Positions 9,114 through 18,012 of a stretch of 64,000 bases of DNA are shown here, one piece after another (position 1 is the first letter of the stretch; each line of letters begins with the position of its first letter). A program made the position numbers and the translations under genes. This DNA comes from Streptomyces sp. V2I9 (GTDB lineage: Bacteria > Actinomycetota > Actinomycetes > Streptomycetales > Streptomycetaceae). Below the pieces are notes generated by a model that had not been told where the DNA came from, did not search any database, and worked only from the letters and a program-made list of their open reading frames with translations. Location of the stretch: assembly GCF_030817475.1 (NCBI RefSeq), contig NZ_JAUSZJ010000002.1, positions 4,912,626 to 4,976,625 on the forward strand, read 5' to 3'.

Positions 9114-9145
9114 AGGACGAGGCCGCGCAAGGACGAGGCCGCGCA
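9114..9145. repeat. 16-bp tandem duplication
   Basis: Two perfect adjacent copies of AGGACGAGGCCGCGCA lie in the 230-bp gap after ku, followed by a third degenerate copy. The rest of the gap before the kinase gene shows no coding frame. Confidence 0.75.
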
Positions 9146-9323
9146 AGGGCGAGGGTGCGCGGAGTGGGACTGTGCGGCGCGCGAACGACGGGAACAGCGC
9201 GGCCAGTGCGGACAGGGCGGACAGTGCGACGCACCACGTGCACCACCTGCCCGTCCCACCCCGCCCGTCGCCCTCTTCCGGCCCGCCCCTCCGCTGCCCC
9301 ACGTCCCCCGTACGCTACGGCCC

Positions 9324-11204
9324 ATGAGCGAAGAGGCCCCCACAGGACGGGTGATCGACGGTCGCTTCACGCTGGTGGAGCGGCTCGGCAGCGGTGGCAT
9401 GGGCATGGTCTGGCGGGCCCGCGACGAGGCGCTCCACCGCGACGTCGCGCTCAAGGAGGTGCGGCCCCCGGACCCTGCCCTCGCGGAGTACGACCCCGAG
9501 GGCGCCCGCACCCTGCGCGCGCGGGTGCTGCGCGAGGCCCGAGCCCTGGCCCGTGTCGACCACCCCAACGTGGTGACCGTCCACCACATCGTGGACCCCG
9601 GCGAGGACGGCTACCCGTGGATCGTCATGGAGCTGGTGGCCGGCTCCTCCCTGCACGACCGGCTCGCCACCGGCCCCCTGGAACCCGCCGACGCCGCCGA
9701 ACTGGGGCGCGGCATCCTCTCCGCCCTCCGCGCCGCCCACGCCTGCGGCATCCAGCACCGCGACGTCAAGCCCGCCAACGTCCTGCTGCGCCCCGACGGC
9801 CGCCCCGTCCTCACCGACTTCGGCATCGCCGCCATCCGCGAGTCGACCAGCCTCACCATGACGGGCGCCCTCATCGGCTCGCCCGACTACATAGCCCCCG
9901 AACGTATCCGGGGCACCGAGGGCGATCCGTCCTCCGACCTCTGGTCGCTCGGCATGCTGCTGTACGTCGCCGTCGAGGGCCACCACCCGCTGCGCCGGGC
10001 CACCACTCTGGCCACGCTGGCCGCCGTGCTCGACGAGGAGATCCCGCCGCCGGTACGGGCCGGGGCCCTCGCCCCGGTGCTGAAGGCCCTGCTCACGCGG
10101 GACGTCCCGGCCCGCCCCGACGCCGAAGCCCTCGACCGGCTGCTCGCCGGGGCCGCCCGAGGCGGCCCGAACACCGCCCCGACGCCCACGGAGCCCGTAC
10201 GGGAACGGCCCGCGTCCACCGGTTCCGTGCACGCCGCCCCGACGCAGGCACCCGCCGCACCGCCGCCCGGTCCGGGTCCCGCGTCCGAGCCGCCTTCGTC
10301 ACCCGCGTCCGACCGGATCCACCCGCCGCCCGCCCGGCCCGGCGGATCGTCCGCCCCGCCCACCGGGCCGGAGGACCGCGTCCCGACGGGCTACGGCTTT
10401 CCGCCGCCCGCGTCCCCCTTCTCCGCGCCCGCCTCCGGTGGCAACCCGTACCAGCAGCCCCCCGGTCACCCGTACACCGCCCCGCACGAGCCCGGCCGCC
10501 GCGTCGAGCGCCGGGCGTGGAGGATCGGCGCGGTCTCGTCCGTCGTCTCGGCCGTGGTGGTCGCGGGCACGATCCTCTGGACCACCGACCCGTTCTCCTC
10601 CCGGAGCTCCGACAGCGACGACCGCCCCCGCGACCGGGCGAGCGCGCCGCAGGTCTCCGCTCCCGCCCCGGACCCGGCGGCCGACGACTCCGGCGCCGCC
10701 GCCCCCTCCGAGGGCGCAGGCGGCTCCGGGGGCGAGGACGCCGCGGAGACCGTCGACCTGCTGACCCCGGACGGGGTGCGGACCGCGATCGAGGCGCTGA
10801 AGCCGCTCATGGGAGGAACGAAGGTCACCGGCTTCACCCTCTTCGGCGAACACGCCTCCGCCGAGGCGCCGTTGAAGTCCAACGCCGCGCTCTACGACCG
10901 CTTCAGCTACCGCGACGGCCGGGCGAAGAACGACGACATGGGCGGTACCCTGACGTCCGGCTCCACCACGATCGACCTCGACACCGTCGACTGGGACGTG
11001 CTGCCCGCCCTGCTGAAGACGGCCGAGGAGACCCTCAACGTCGAGAAGCCGGAGAGCCGTTATGTGATCGTGGACCCCGCCTCGCCCTTCCACGAGGACC
11101 GCCCGGTGCTGCGCGTGTACGTCTCCGACTCGCACGGCGGCGCCTTCCTCACCGCCGGGCTGGACGGCCGGGTCATCGAGAGGAACCCGCGCCCCCGGGG
11201 CTGA
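9324..11204 (+). CDS. Membrane-anchored Ser/Thr protein kinase (PknB type)
   Basis: The protein has 626 residues. The kinase domain spans about 10-270: glycine loop LGSGGMGMVW, Lys in VALKEV (about 44), HRDVKPANVLL (about 147), DFGIA (about 167) and the activation-segment end GSPDYIAPE. Residues about 275-395 are a Pro/Ala-rich juxtamembrane linker. A single membrane segment at about 400-420 (IGAVSSVVSAVVVAGTILW) is followed by an Asp/Ser-rich stretch and an extracellular domain of about 150 residues without PASTA repeats (it contains TVDLLTPDGVRTAIEALKPL). All catalytic residues are present. The extracellular domain type is not recognised. The 3' end overlaps the convergent gene by 32 bp. 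Confidence 0.93.
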   Translation: MSEEAPTGRVIDGRFTLVERLGSGGMGMVWRARDEALHRDVALKEVRPPDPALAEYDPEGARTLRARVLREARALARVDHPNVVTVHHIVDPGEDGYPWIVMELVAGSSLHDRLATGPLEPADAAELGRGILSALRAAHACGIQHRDVKPANVLLRPDGRPVLTDFGIAAIRESTSLTMTGALIGSPDYIAPERIRGTEGDPSSDLWSLGMLLYVAVEGHHPLRRATTLATLAAVLDEEIPPPVRAGALAPVLKALLTRDVPARPDAEALDRLLAGAARGGPNTAPTPTEPVRERPASTGSVHAAPTQAPAAPPPGPGPASEPPSSPASDRIHPPPARPGGSSAPPTGPEDRVPTGYGFPPPASPFSAPASGGNPYQQPPGHPYTAPHEPGRRVERRAWRIGAVSSVVSAVVVAGTILWTTDPFSSRSSDSDDRPRDRASAPQVSAPAPDPAADDSGAAAPSEGAGGSGGEDAAETVDLLTPDGVRTAIEALKPLMGGTKVTGFTLFGEHASAEAPLKSNAALYDRFSYRDGRAKNDDMGGTLTSGSTTIDLDTVDWDVLPALLKTAEETLNVEKPESRYVIVDPASPFHEDRPVLRVYVSDSHGGAFLTAGLDGRVIERNPRPRG

Positions 11205-12861
11205 GCGCCGGCCGGATCGGATCCGGGAGCTGCGGCAGGTCCAGCTCGAACGGGTTCCGTTCGATGACGTACGTGCAACTGGTGTACGTGTAGCCGGGCT
11301 GGACCTTCGTCCCGGAGGAGTAGCTGTCCACGCGTGCGGTCGCGCCCGTGCCGTGCTTGTAGAGGAAGTGGTACTCCCCGGCGGGGAGCCTGAGACGTGC
11401 CTTCGGATAGTTCCTGCCGCTCGCCCCGCACGCCCGCCGCGAGCCTTCGGAGGCGCTGTACCGCTCGCAGCCCGCGCACGCCTTCAGGCTGACGGTGCCG
11501 GTGACCGGGCCGGTGTACAGCACCTCGACCGTGTTGGGCGCGTCGTTGCTGATGACGAGCTCCATCCGGGCCCCGCCGGGCCGCTTCGAGGGCGGCAGCC
11601 GCTTGCCCGCGGCCGGCCGGTCGTCCGCGATCTCGGCGGCTATCGCGATGTTCCGCGCCTGCCGCACCCGCCCGTCGCCCCGGTACGTCCGCGCGAATCC
11701 GGTCAGCGTCGTGCGGGCGGCACCGAACTTCCCCTCCTCGAACTGGTCGACCCCGCACGCGTACACCCCGTCCACGACGCCCCTGTCGGCAGCGGCGCGC
11801 AGCTTCTTCACACCGTCGTCCGGAAGCTGCGAGGCGGTGGCCCCGAGGCCGCGCAGGACCTCGGTGGCCGCGCACGGATCGGCCCCCTTCAGCGCCGCCA
11901 CCCGGGCCCTGATCCGCTCCTCGATCGCGGGAGCGACCTGCCGCGCGGAGGCGGAATCGGGGAACGTACGCAACAGCTCGCCCAACTCCGCGCCACCACC
12001 GCCCACCCCGCCCAGGCGCGACACCCCGCACCCGTACAGCGACACGGCGAGCGGTTCGTCGGGCCAGGCGGCCAGATGACCCAGCAGCTTCCGGTCCACC
12101 GATCCCGGCAGTGTCCGCAGATGCGTCAGGGGCGCGAGGGCCTCGCAGTGCCGCTTCTCCGCGTACGGGGCGGAGACGGCCTCGTAGTACGCCTCCAGCC
12201 GGTCCGGCACGAGCTTCGCGGCCCGGGAACCGGGGTGGTCCTCGGCGAGCGCGCGATAGACGTCGAGCGCCTTCGCGTACTCACCCTTCGCCGCGTCGTA
12301 CGGCTGCCCCGAGGCCGCCGCGACCCGATCGTCCCCGTCCGCCAGCCTCTCCAGCAGCATCCGCTCCCGCGCCTCGTCCCGAGCGGAGCCGTACACCAGC
12401 GCCCCGCCCGCCGGCACGGCCAGCAGCACCGCACCGAGGCCGACCGCCAGCACCGGACGCCACGCCCCGCCCAGCGCCGAACGCCGGGCGATCCGCGCCC
12501 CGTCGGCGGCGGCGACCGCCAGCACCACCAGATATCCGGCGAGAACGCCCCCGGCCACCCCGTCCGGATCGGCCGGCAAGGCCGCCCACACCAACACCCC
12601 CGAGGCCGCCCAGCACACCACGGCCCGCCCCCAGCGCCCCAACAGGGCGTATCCGAGGCCGAGTCCGGTCAGATTGAGCAGCGCGGCCCCGGCCGACCGG
12701 AGGGACGCACCGGGCGGCGGCGGCCCGACGGACGGTGCGTGGGAGGGAGGGGGTGGCGGACCGAAGCCGGGCGTCCCGCCCGGACGCGGCGGCACGGCCC
12801 CGCCGCCCCCGGCCCCATCGGCTCCCTGTCCCGCAGTCGCGTACCGGTCATCGGACTCCAT
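11173..12861 (-). CDS. Multi-pass membrane protein with large extracytoplasmic domain, function unknown
   Basis: The protein has 562 residues. A disordered Gly/Pro-rich N-terminus (about 1-50) precedes four or so membrane segments (about 55-170: LNLTGLGLGYALLG, AVVCWAASGVLVWA, LAGYLVVLAVAAA, LAVGLGAVLLAVPAGGALVYG). Residues about 190-430 look helical and TPR-like (YAKALDVYRALAEDHPGSRAA), and the C-terminal 130 residues are rich in beta-like and cysteine motifs (CAGCERY, RRACGASG, YTSCTY). I do not recognise a family. The start follows no other obvious in-frame ATG. It converges on the Ser/Thr kinase gene and overlaps its last 32 bp, so the two transcripts are complementary at their 3' ends. 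Confidence 0.75.
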   Translation of the reverse strand: MESDDRYATAGQGADGAGGGGAVPPRPGGTPGFGPPPPPSHAPSVGPPPPGASLRSAGAALLNLTGLGLGYALLGRWGRAVVCWAASGVLVWAALPADPDGVAGGVLAGYLVVLAVAAADGARIARRSALGGAWRPVLAVGLGAVLLAVPAGGALVYGSARDEARERMLLERLADGDDRVAAASGQPYDAAKGEYAKALDVYRALAEDHPGSRAAKLVPDRLEAYYEAVSAPYAEKRHCEALAPLTHLRTLPGSVDRKLLGHLAAWPDEPLAVSLYGCGVSRLGGVGGGGAELGELLRTFPDSASARQVAPAIEERIRARVAALKGADPCAATEVLRGLGATASQLPDDGVKKLRAAADRGVVDGVYACGVDQFEEGKFGAARTTLTGFARTYRGDGRVRQARNIAIAAEIADDRPAAGKRLPPSKRPGGARMELVISNDAPNTVEVLYTGPVTGTVSLKACAGCERYSASEGSRRACGASGRNYPKARLRLPAGEYHFLYKHGTGATARVDSYSSGTKVQPGYTYTSCTYVIERNPFELDLPQLPDPIRPALSPGGAGSSR

Positions 12862-13065
12862 AACGGTCCCCCCACCGTCGAGCCGAAAAAGTCACCGGGA
12901 ATCTGCCCGGCGGCGCGGCCCCCCACGCGTCGCGGGGGCACGCATTCTGCCTCCGTGGCCCACGTAGCCCAGCGGCCTATGTGGCGAAACACCGGTGATG
13001 TAGCGGTAGTTGGCAGATGGTGATGCCGTGAATGAACCCGAACGAGTGAACAAGTTCGGATCTTC

Positions 13066-13131
13066 GAGCCCGTGTTCTGTGTCATGATCGCAGAGCCGGA
13101 AGTTCGGCGCTCCGAACCGCAACACGGGCTC
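13066..13131. repeat. Nested inverted repeat (11-bp outer arms, 6-bp inner hairpin)
   Basis: GAGCCCGTGTT (13066-13076) and AACACGGGCTC (13121-13131) are perfect inverted copies. Between them GTTCGG (13102-13107) and CCGAAC (13112-13117) form an inner hairpin with a 4-base loop. No T-run follows on either strand, so a structured RNA or protein-binding region is as likely as a terminator. Confidence 0.6.
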
Positions 13132-13154
13132 ACCAGAAGGAAGTTGTCATACGC

Positions 13155-13184
13155 ATGTGGAAGATTCTTCAGTGGATGTGGTGA
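13155..13184 (+). other. Possible Trp-rich 9-codon leader-like ORF
   Basis: An ATG preceded by AAGGAAG (spacing about 11) opens the frame MWKILQWMW and then stops. Three of nine codons are Trp. It directly follows the nested inverted repeat. No amino-acid biosynthesis gene follows on this strand, so an attenuator role is not supported by context; chance occurrence is quite possible. Confidence 0.2.
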
Positions 13185-13261
13185 TCGCGCGCGGCCCCGT
13201 GGGCCGTGTCACCAGCGGCTGATCCACACCGCCGATGCATGGACCGGCTCCGGGGTGTTCC

Positions 13262-16200
13262 TCAGGCGCCGGTCCTTCTCGTTCTCCCCGGCTGGAGGCG
13301 TCGCATCTGCTCGGCCTCGGCGTCGCTGCCCAGGCTTCGGTACAGCTCCTCCGCCCGCCTGGCGTACTGCTGGGCCGGTTCGCCGTGCTGCCCGGCCGCT
13401 GCCAGCCGCGCGAGCCCTTCCAGTGCCCGAGCCGCCGCAGGGCGGGAGCCCGTGTGCTCGGAGAGCAGAAGTGCCTGCCGGTAGGCATCCGTGGCCGGGG
13501 CCGGCCGCCCCGCCGACCGGTGCACGTCGGCCATGCCCAGCAGGGCCCGGGCGCGCTCATAGGCGCTGTCGATCCTCCGCGCGACCTCCGCCGCCCGCGT
13601 GAAGTGCAGCAGGGCGCCCTCGCCGTCACCGTTCGCGGCCCGGGCTGCGCCCAGGCTGATCAGGGCGTTCGCCTCACCCAGCGCGTCCCCTCGGGCGCGG
13701 TGGCTCTCCAGCGCCCGCCGGAACCCCGCCAGCGCCCGCGGCGTGTCCCCCATGGCCTGGTACACAGCGCCCAGATTCGTATCCAGTATGGCCATTTCGC
13801 GCTCCCCGCTGTGCAGGCGGGCCAGCACCTTCGACCGTTCGAGATGCTCGCGGGCACGCTCGATGTGGCCCTGGAGCTGGTAGACGTCGCCGATGTTGTT
13901 GTGGGCGCGGATCTGTCCCAGCAGGTCCCCCGTGTCCTCGTGGATGCGCAGCGTCATACGTGCCCGGCCGAGCGCCTCGTCGTACCGGCCCTCGTAGTAC
14001 AGCGCCGCCCCCTCGACGTTGAGGCAGTCCGCCTCGCCGTGCCGGTCGCCCAGATCGCGGTAGAGCGCCAGCGCCCGGCTCACCATGCGCAGCGCCGGGC
14101 CGGTATGACCGGCGGCCAGGTGAGCGCGGCTGGCCTGGAGCGAGCTGTCGGCGCACCCCGCGAGGTCCTTGAGGTCCTGGAACAGCGCCAGCGCCTCGCC
14201 CGCGCAGCTCAGCGCCTCGCCCGGCCCGGACTGCGCCAGCACCTCCGCCGCCTCCACCAGCGTCTGCGCCAGCAGGAGGGGGTCGCCCCGGTGGCGCAGG
14301 GCCTCCACCGCCTCCCCGTACAACTCGTTGGTGATGTCCCAGCTCCCCCAGATCCTGAGCGAGGGGGCGAGTGCGTGCGGGAAGAGCGCCGCGTACTCCG
14401 GATGCTCCGCCGCCGCGGTGCGGGCGGCCGCCATCAGGTTGGCCCGCTCGGCGCTCAGCCAGGCGGTCGCCTCCCGCGCGTCGCCGAACTCGGTGGCATA
14501 CGCCGACATCGGCTCGGGTTCCAAGGCCCTCCGGCGCGGCTGGGTGTGGCTGTGGGCCCGGTACGCCGAGCCGACGCAGTACCCCAGGAGCCTGCCGACG
14601 GCATCGCGGCGGGTGGCCTCCGGCTCTTCCAGGGTGCACATGCGGAGCGCGAACGCCCGTGTGAGGTCGTGCAGTTGGTAGCGGCCGAGGGACGGCTCGG
14701 TCAGCAGATGGCCGTCCAGGAGCTCTTCGATGTCGCGCTGTACGTCCCCGGTGCCGCTGTGTCCCGGCTCGCTTCCCGACAGGGCCGCCGCGGCCGCCGC
14801 CGTGACGTCGGGTCCGGGGTGCAGCGCGAGCAGACGCAGCAGGCGGCGGGTGTCGGCCGTCAGCTCCGCGTACGAGAAGCGGAACGCCGAGACGAACACC
14901 TCCTCGTCGAGCCCGTCCAGGGGGTCGCTCGACTGCGCGAGGCGTTCCAGAAGGTGGCGCAGATCCCAGATCTCCCGGTGCCGGAATCGCCCCGCGAGCA
15001 GCGTCGTGGCCAGCGGATGTCGGCCGCAGGCGTCCACCAGCAGCTCCAGCGCCTCCGGATCGCGGGCGGTCCGGGCGGGGCCGGCGATCCGGCTGAACAG
15101 GGCCGCGGCCTCCCGTGCCGACAGCGGGCCCACCGGCACGGAAACCGCTCCGTCCAGCGTGGAGAGCCGGTTGCGGCTGGTCACGATCGCCAGGCATCCG
15201 GCCGATCCGGGCAGCAGCGGGCGCACCTGGGCAGAGTCCCGGACGTTGTCGAGCACCACCAGCACCCGGTTGTGCGCGGTCCACTCGCGCCACGCGGCGG
15301 CTCGCCCGTCGAGCGTGTCCGGCAGAGCGGCCCCGGTCCCGGCGGCCCGCAGCAGGAGGGCCAGCGCCTCGGCCGGGTCGACGGGCCGCCGCCCGCTGAA
15401 CCCGTGCAGATCGACGTACAGATGACCGGCCGGGTAGTCCCCGGCCAGCCGGTGCGCGGCGTGGACCGCCAGCGCGGTCTTGCCGATGCCGGGCATCCCG
15501 TGCAGGACGACCAGCGGCAGCGCGTACCCGTCGGCGTCGGAGACCGCCTGCCGCAGAAGCGCCAACTCCTCACTCCGGCCGGTGAAGTCGCGGGTGTCGC
15601 GGGGAAGGTTGTTGCGGCCCGCAGGGCCGGACGGGGGCTGCGCGGGCGGGGCGGCACTCGGTATCGGAGGAGCGGGCGCGGGCGGGGCGGGGGAGGGGGA
15701 GCCGAGGGTGACGGCTTCCGTCCGGGGCCCGGCCAGCCCCCGGTCCTGTTCCAGGATCCGCTGGTGGAGCGCGCGCAGGCCGGGCCCCGGCTCCAGACCC
15801 AGCCCTTTCCGCAGGCGGGCATGGGTCATGCGGTAGAGCTCCAGAGCCTCGCTGTGCCGGCCGCTGCGGTGGAGCGCCAGCATCAGGGAGCCGACCACCC
15901 CTTCCGACAGGGGGTTCTCCACCACCAGCTCCCGCAGCTCGCCGATGAGATCGGCGTGCCGTCCCAACTCCAGCTCCAGCCGGATGCGTTCCTCCCGGAC
16001 GTGGCGGTGGTCCTCCACGAGACGGGCGCGCACCGAAGCCGCCCACTCGCCGGGACTCTCCGTCAACGGTTCGCCCCGCCACATGCTCTCGGCGGTTCGC
16101 AGCAGCCCGACCGCCCAGTCCGTCCGGCCCTCCGTCGCTGCCACGGCAGCCTCGGAGCGGAACCGCCGGAAACGGTTCAGATCCAGATCGTTCCGATCGC

Positions 16201-16486
16201 GCATCCACAAGCGGTACGAGCGGGGCTGCACGAGGTCCACCCGGACCAGTGGGCCGACGGCGTCGTCCAGATTCCGCCGCAGTTTGGAGAGGTAGGTCTG
16301 GAGCGTGGCAAGCCCTTTGGGAGGCGGCTCGTCACCCCAGACCCGCTCCATCAGCGTGTCCACGCCGACCGGTTCTCCGCGCGCGTGGACCAGGACGGCG
16401 AGCACACAGCGGTGTTTCACCGAACCGAGCGTGTGCTGCTGGTCTCCGTGCCATAGTTCCAGAGGTCCCAGAGCAAGAAGGTCCAT
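13262..16486 (-). CDS. SARP-type transcriptional regulator with NB-ARC and TPR domains (AfsR/STAND-like)
   Basis: The protein has 1074 residues. The ATG at 16486 follows GGGGGAG at good spacing and begins MDLLALGPLELW, the usual start of an OmpR-like winged-helix domain (about 1-95). A bacterial transcriptional activator domain follows (about 98-243). A P-loop NTPase of NB-ARC type has Walker A GMPGIGKTALA near residue 332 and a Walker B-like LVVLDNVRD near 415. The rest is helical with TPR units (about 740-1040). Such STAND regulators switch on an ATP cycle and activate promoters of secondary metabolism or conflict genes. It is divergent from the GT-B-like gene across 278 bp, which makes that gene a plausible target. 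Confidence 0.92.
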   Translation of the reverse strand: MDLLALGPLELWHGDQQHTLGSVKHRCVLAVLVHARGEPVGVDTLMERVWGDEPPPKGLATLQTYLSKLRRNLDDAVGPLVRVDLVQPRSYRLWMRDRNDLDLNRFRRFRSEAAVAATEGRTDWAVGLLRTAESMWRGEPLTESPGEWAASVRARLVEDHRHVREERIRLELELGRHADLIGELRELVVENPLSEGVVGSLMLALHRSGRHSEALELYRMTHARLRKGLGLEPGPGLRALHQRILEQDRGLAGPRTEAVTLGSPSPAPPAPAPPIPSAAPPAQPPSGPAGRNNLPRDTRDFTGRSEELALLRQAVSDADGYALPLVVLHGMPGIGKTALAVHAAHRLAGDYPAGHLYVDLHGFSGRRPVDPAEALALLLRAAGTGAALPDTLDGRAAAWREWTAHNRVLVVLDNVRDSAQVRPLLPGSAGCLAIVTSRNRLSTLDGAVSVPVGPLSAREAAALFSRIAGPARTARDPEALELLVDACGRHPLATTLLAGRFRHREIWDLRHLLERLAQSSDPLDGLDEEVFVSAFRFSYAELTADTRRLLRLLALHPGPDVTAAAAAALSGSEPGHSGTGDVQRDIEELLDGHLLTEPSLGRYQLHDLTRAFALRMCTLEEPEATRRDAVGRLLGYCVGSAYRAHSHTQPRRRALEPEPMSAYATEFGDAREATAWLSAERANLMAAARTAAAEHPEYAALFPHALAPSLRIWGSWDITNELYGEAVEALRHRGDPLLLAQTLVEAAEVLAQSGPGEALSCAGEALALFQDLKDLAGCADSSLQASRAHLAAGHTGPALRMVSRALALYRDLGDRHGEADCLNVEGAALYYEGRYDEALGRARMTLRIHEDTGDLLGQIRAHNNIGDVYQLQGHIERAREHLERSKVLARLHSGEREMAILDTNLGAVYQAMGDTPRALAGFRRALESHRARGDALGEANALISLGAARAANGDGEGALLHFTRAAEVARRIDSAYERARALLGMADVHRSAGRPAPATDAYRQALLLSEHTGSRPAAARALEGLARLAAAGQHGEPAQQYARRAEELYRSLGSDAEAEQMRRLQPGRTRRTGA

Positions 16487-16764
16487 ATCGCTCCCCCGGA
16501 CAGGTGCGCCACTTCCTGCCGCCGCCGGCAGCCTCCGCACGTCTGCGCGGAACCGTCCACTGTTCCCTGAGCCACCGGCCCCGACCAGAGCGCACGGGGG
16601 GCGTGAGCGGGGCGCATGAGGCAGCGCATCTCCGCCCGCAGACGGAAGGCAGGATTCCTGCAACCCGCCTGTCCACACCGGTGGGCAGACGAGTCCCCGG
16701 GCCGCCGTCCACAGCGGCCCCCGCGGGCCCCGGTCCGCGGCGACCGAAACGGGGACTGATTCGG

Positions 16765-18012
16765 ATGAGCCCGACCATGCCGGACACGCACCGGCTCCTT
16801 GTACCGGTGCGCCTGGATGTCGAACGCTGGACCACCCGCCGGACCCGCAGGAGGGTCCTCGCCGTGGTGCACACCGTCACGGCGGGACAACGCCTGCTCG
16901 ACGCCGTGCGGCTGCTGGAGGACGACACCCGGGTGCAGGTGTTCTTCACTCAGGCGCCCGATGTGTTCAGCCACGGGGTGGAGCACTTCCTGGAGCGGCT
17001 CGGCGGCCTGGTGCTGCCGTGGCACCAGGCGACCCAGACGCCCTTCGACCTGGCACTCGCGGCAGCCCACGGCGGACTGCCGGAACTGCACGCCCCGGTG
17101 ATCGTGCTGCCGCACGGCGCCGGGCACAACAAACTGGTCTCCACCGCGCAGCGTGGTCGGCGGGTCGCCGCACGGGGGACCTACGGACTCGACCGGCAAT
17201 GGCTGATCCGCGACGGCCGGCTGGTCCCCGAGGCGATCGTGCTCGCCCACCACGAGGACCTGCACCGCCTCGGCCGCGACTGCCCCGAGGCGTTGCCCGC
17301 CGCCGAGGTGGTCGGCGACCCGTGCTTCGACCGGATCACGGCGAGCCTGCCGCAACGGGCCCTCTACCGGGCCGCCCTGGGAGTCGGGCCCCGGCAGCGG
17401 CTGGTGACCGTCTGCTCCACCTGGGGGCCGGGCTCCCTCCTGAGCCGGCAGTGGGAGCTGCTCGAACGGCTGGTCGACGAACTGCCGCGGGAGGACTTCC
17501 GGACAGCTCTGCTGCTCCATCCGCATGTCTGGAACGCCCACGGCGAATGGCAGGTCCGCAGCTGGCTCGCGCGGCTCGCGCGCGCCGGGCTCCTGGTGAT
17601 CGGCCAGCACGCCGACTGGGTGGGGGCGCTGGTCGCCGCCGACCACGTCGTGGGCGACCACGGCTCCGTCTCCCTGTACGGGGCGATGACCGGAGCCCCG
17701 GTCTTCCTGGGCGATGTCCCCGAGGAGGATCTGGACCCCGGCTCACCCGCCGCGGAACTGGCCTCCTTCGCGCCGCGACTGCGCACCGACCGCCCCCTGG
17801 CGCGCCAGTTCACCCGTGCCGCCGAGGCCTACCGTGCGGAACGGTACGAACAGGTGGCGGCCCGGATCACCTCGGAACCGGGGCGGTTCGCCACCCGGAT
17901 GCGGGCCCTGATCTACCGCAAGCTCCGGCTGCGCGCCCCGGCCGCGCGGCCGGGTACGGACCACGCGCCACTGCCGGTGACGGTACGTCACGACGAACGG
18001 GGAACCATCTGA
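16765..18012 (+). CDS. Predicted GT-B-fold protein (CDP-glycerol phosphotransferase/epimerase-like), function unknown
   Basis: The protein has 415 residues. The ATG at 16765 opens MSPTMPDTHRLL; an alternative ATG lies 12 nt downstream. Two Rossmann-like halves are suggested: VLAVVHTVTAGQRLLDAV and VIVLPHGAGHN in the first; VVGDPCFDRI, LVTVCSTWGP and VVGDHGSVSLYGAMTGAPVFLGDV in the second. The last motif matches the donor-site loop of GT-B enzymes such as CDP-glycerol glycerophosphotransferases and UDP-GlcNAc 2-epimerases. Genes of this type are sometimes annotated in Streptomyces as translation factor-like, which nothing in this sequence supports. It overlaps the next gene by one base (TGATG), so the two are coupled, and it is divergent from a SARP regulator. 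Donor, acceptor and pathway are unknown. Confidence 0.75.
   Translation: MSPTMPDTHRLLVPVRLDVERWTTRRTRRRVLAVVHTVTAGQRLLDAVRLLEDDTRVQVFFTQAPDVFSHGVEHFLERLGGLVLPWHQATQTPFDLALAAAHGGLPELHAPVIVLPHGAGHNKLVSTAQRGRRVAARGTYGLDRQWLIRDGRLVPEAIVLAHHEDLHRLGRDCPEALPAAEVVGDPCFDRITASLPQRALYRAALGVGPRQRLVTVCSTWGPGSLLSRQWELLERLVDELPREDFRTALLLHPHVWNAHGEWQVRSWLARLARAGLLVIGQHADWVGALVAADHVVGDHGSVSLYGAMTGAPVFLGDVPEEDLDPGSPAAELASFAPRLRTDRPLARQFTRAAEAYRAERYEQVAARITSEPGRFATRMRALIYRKLRLRAPAARPGTDHAPLPVTVRHDERGTI

Larger units (their letters stand above)
12862..13261. other. 400-bp intergenic region with nested inverted repeats
   Basis: The gap lies between two minus-strand genes. It holds a nested inverted repeat (13066-13131), a 9-codon plus-strand reading frame rich in Trp (13155-13184), and a short hairpin CGGCCC-CGT-GGGCCG near 13190-13204 that could end the transcript of the SARP gene to its right. 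Base composition is slightly lower in GC than the flanking genes. Longer open frames here look like shadows. Confidence 0.5.

Noticed and set aside
13235..16456. 1073-codon plus-strand frame opposite the SARP gene
   Set aside because: Composition (Arg/Gln/Pro/Val) and exact coextension with the real gene mark it as a shadow frame.
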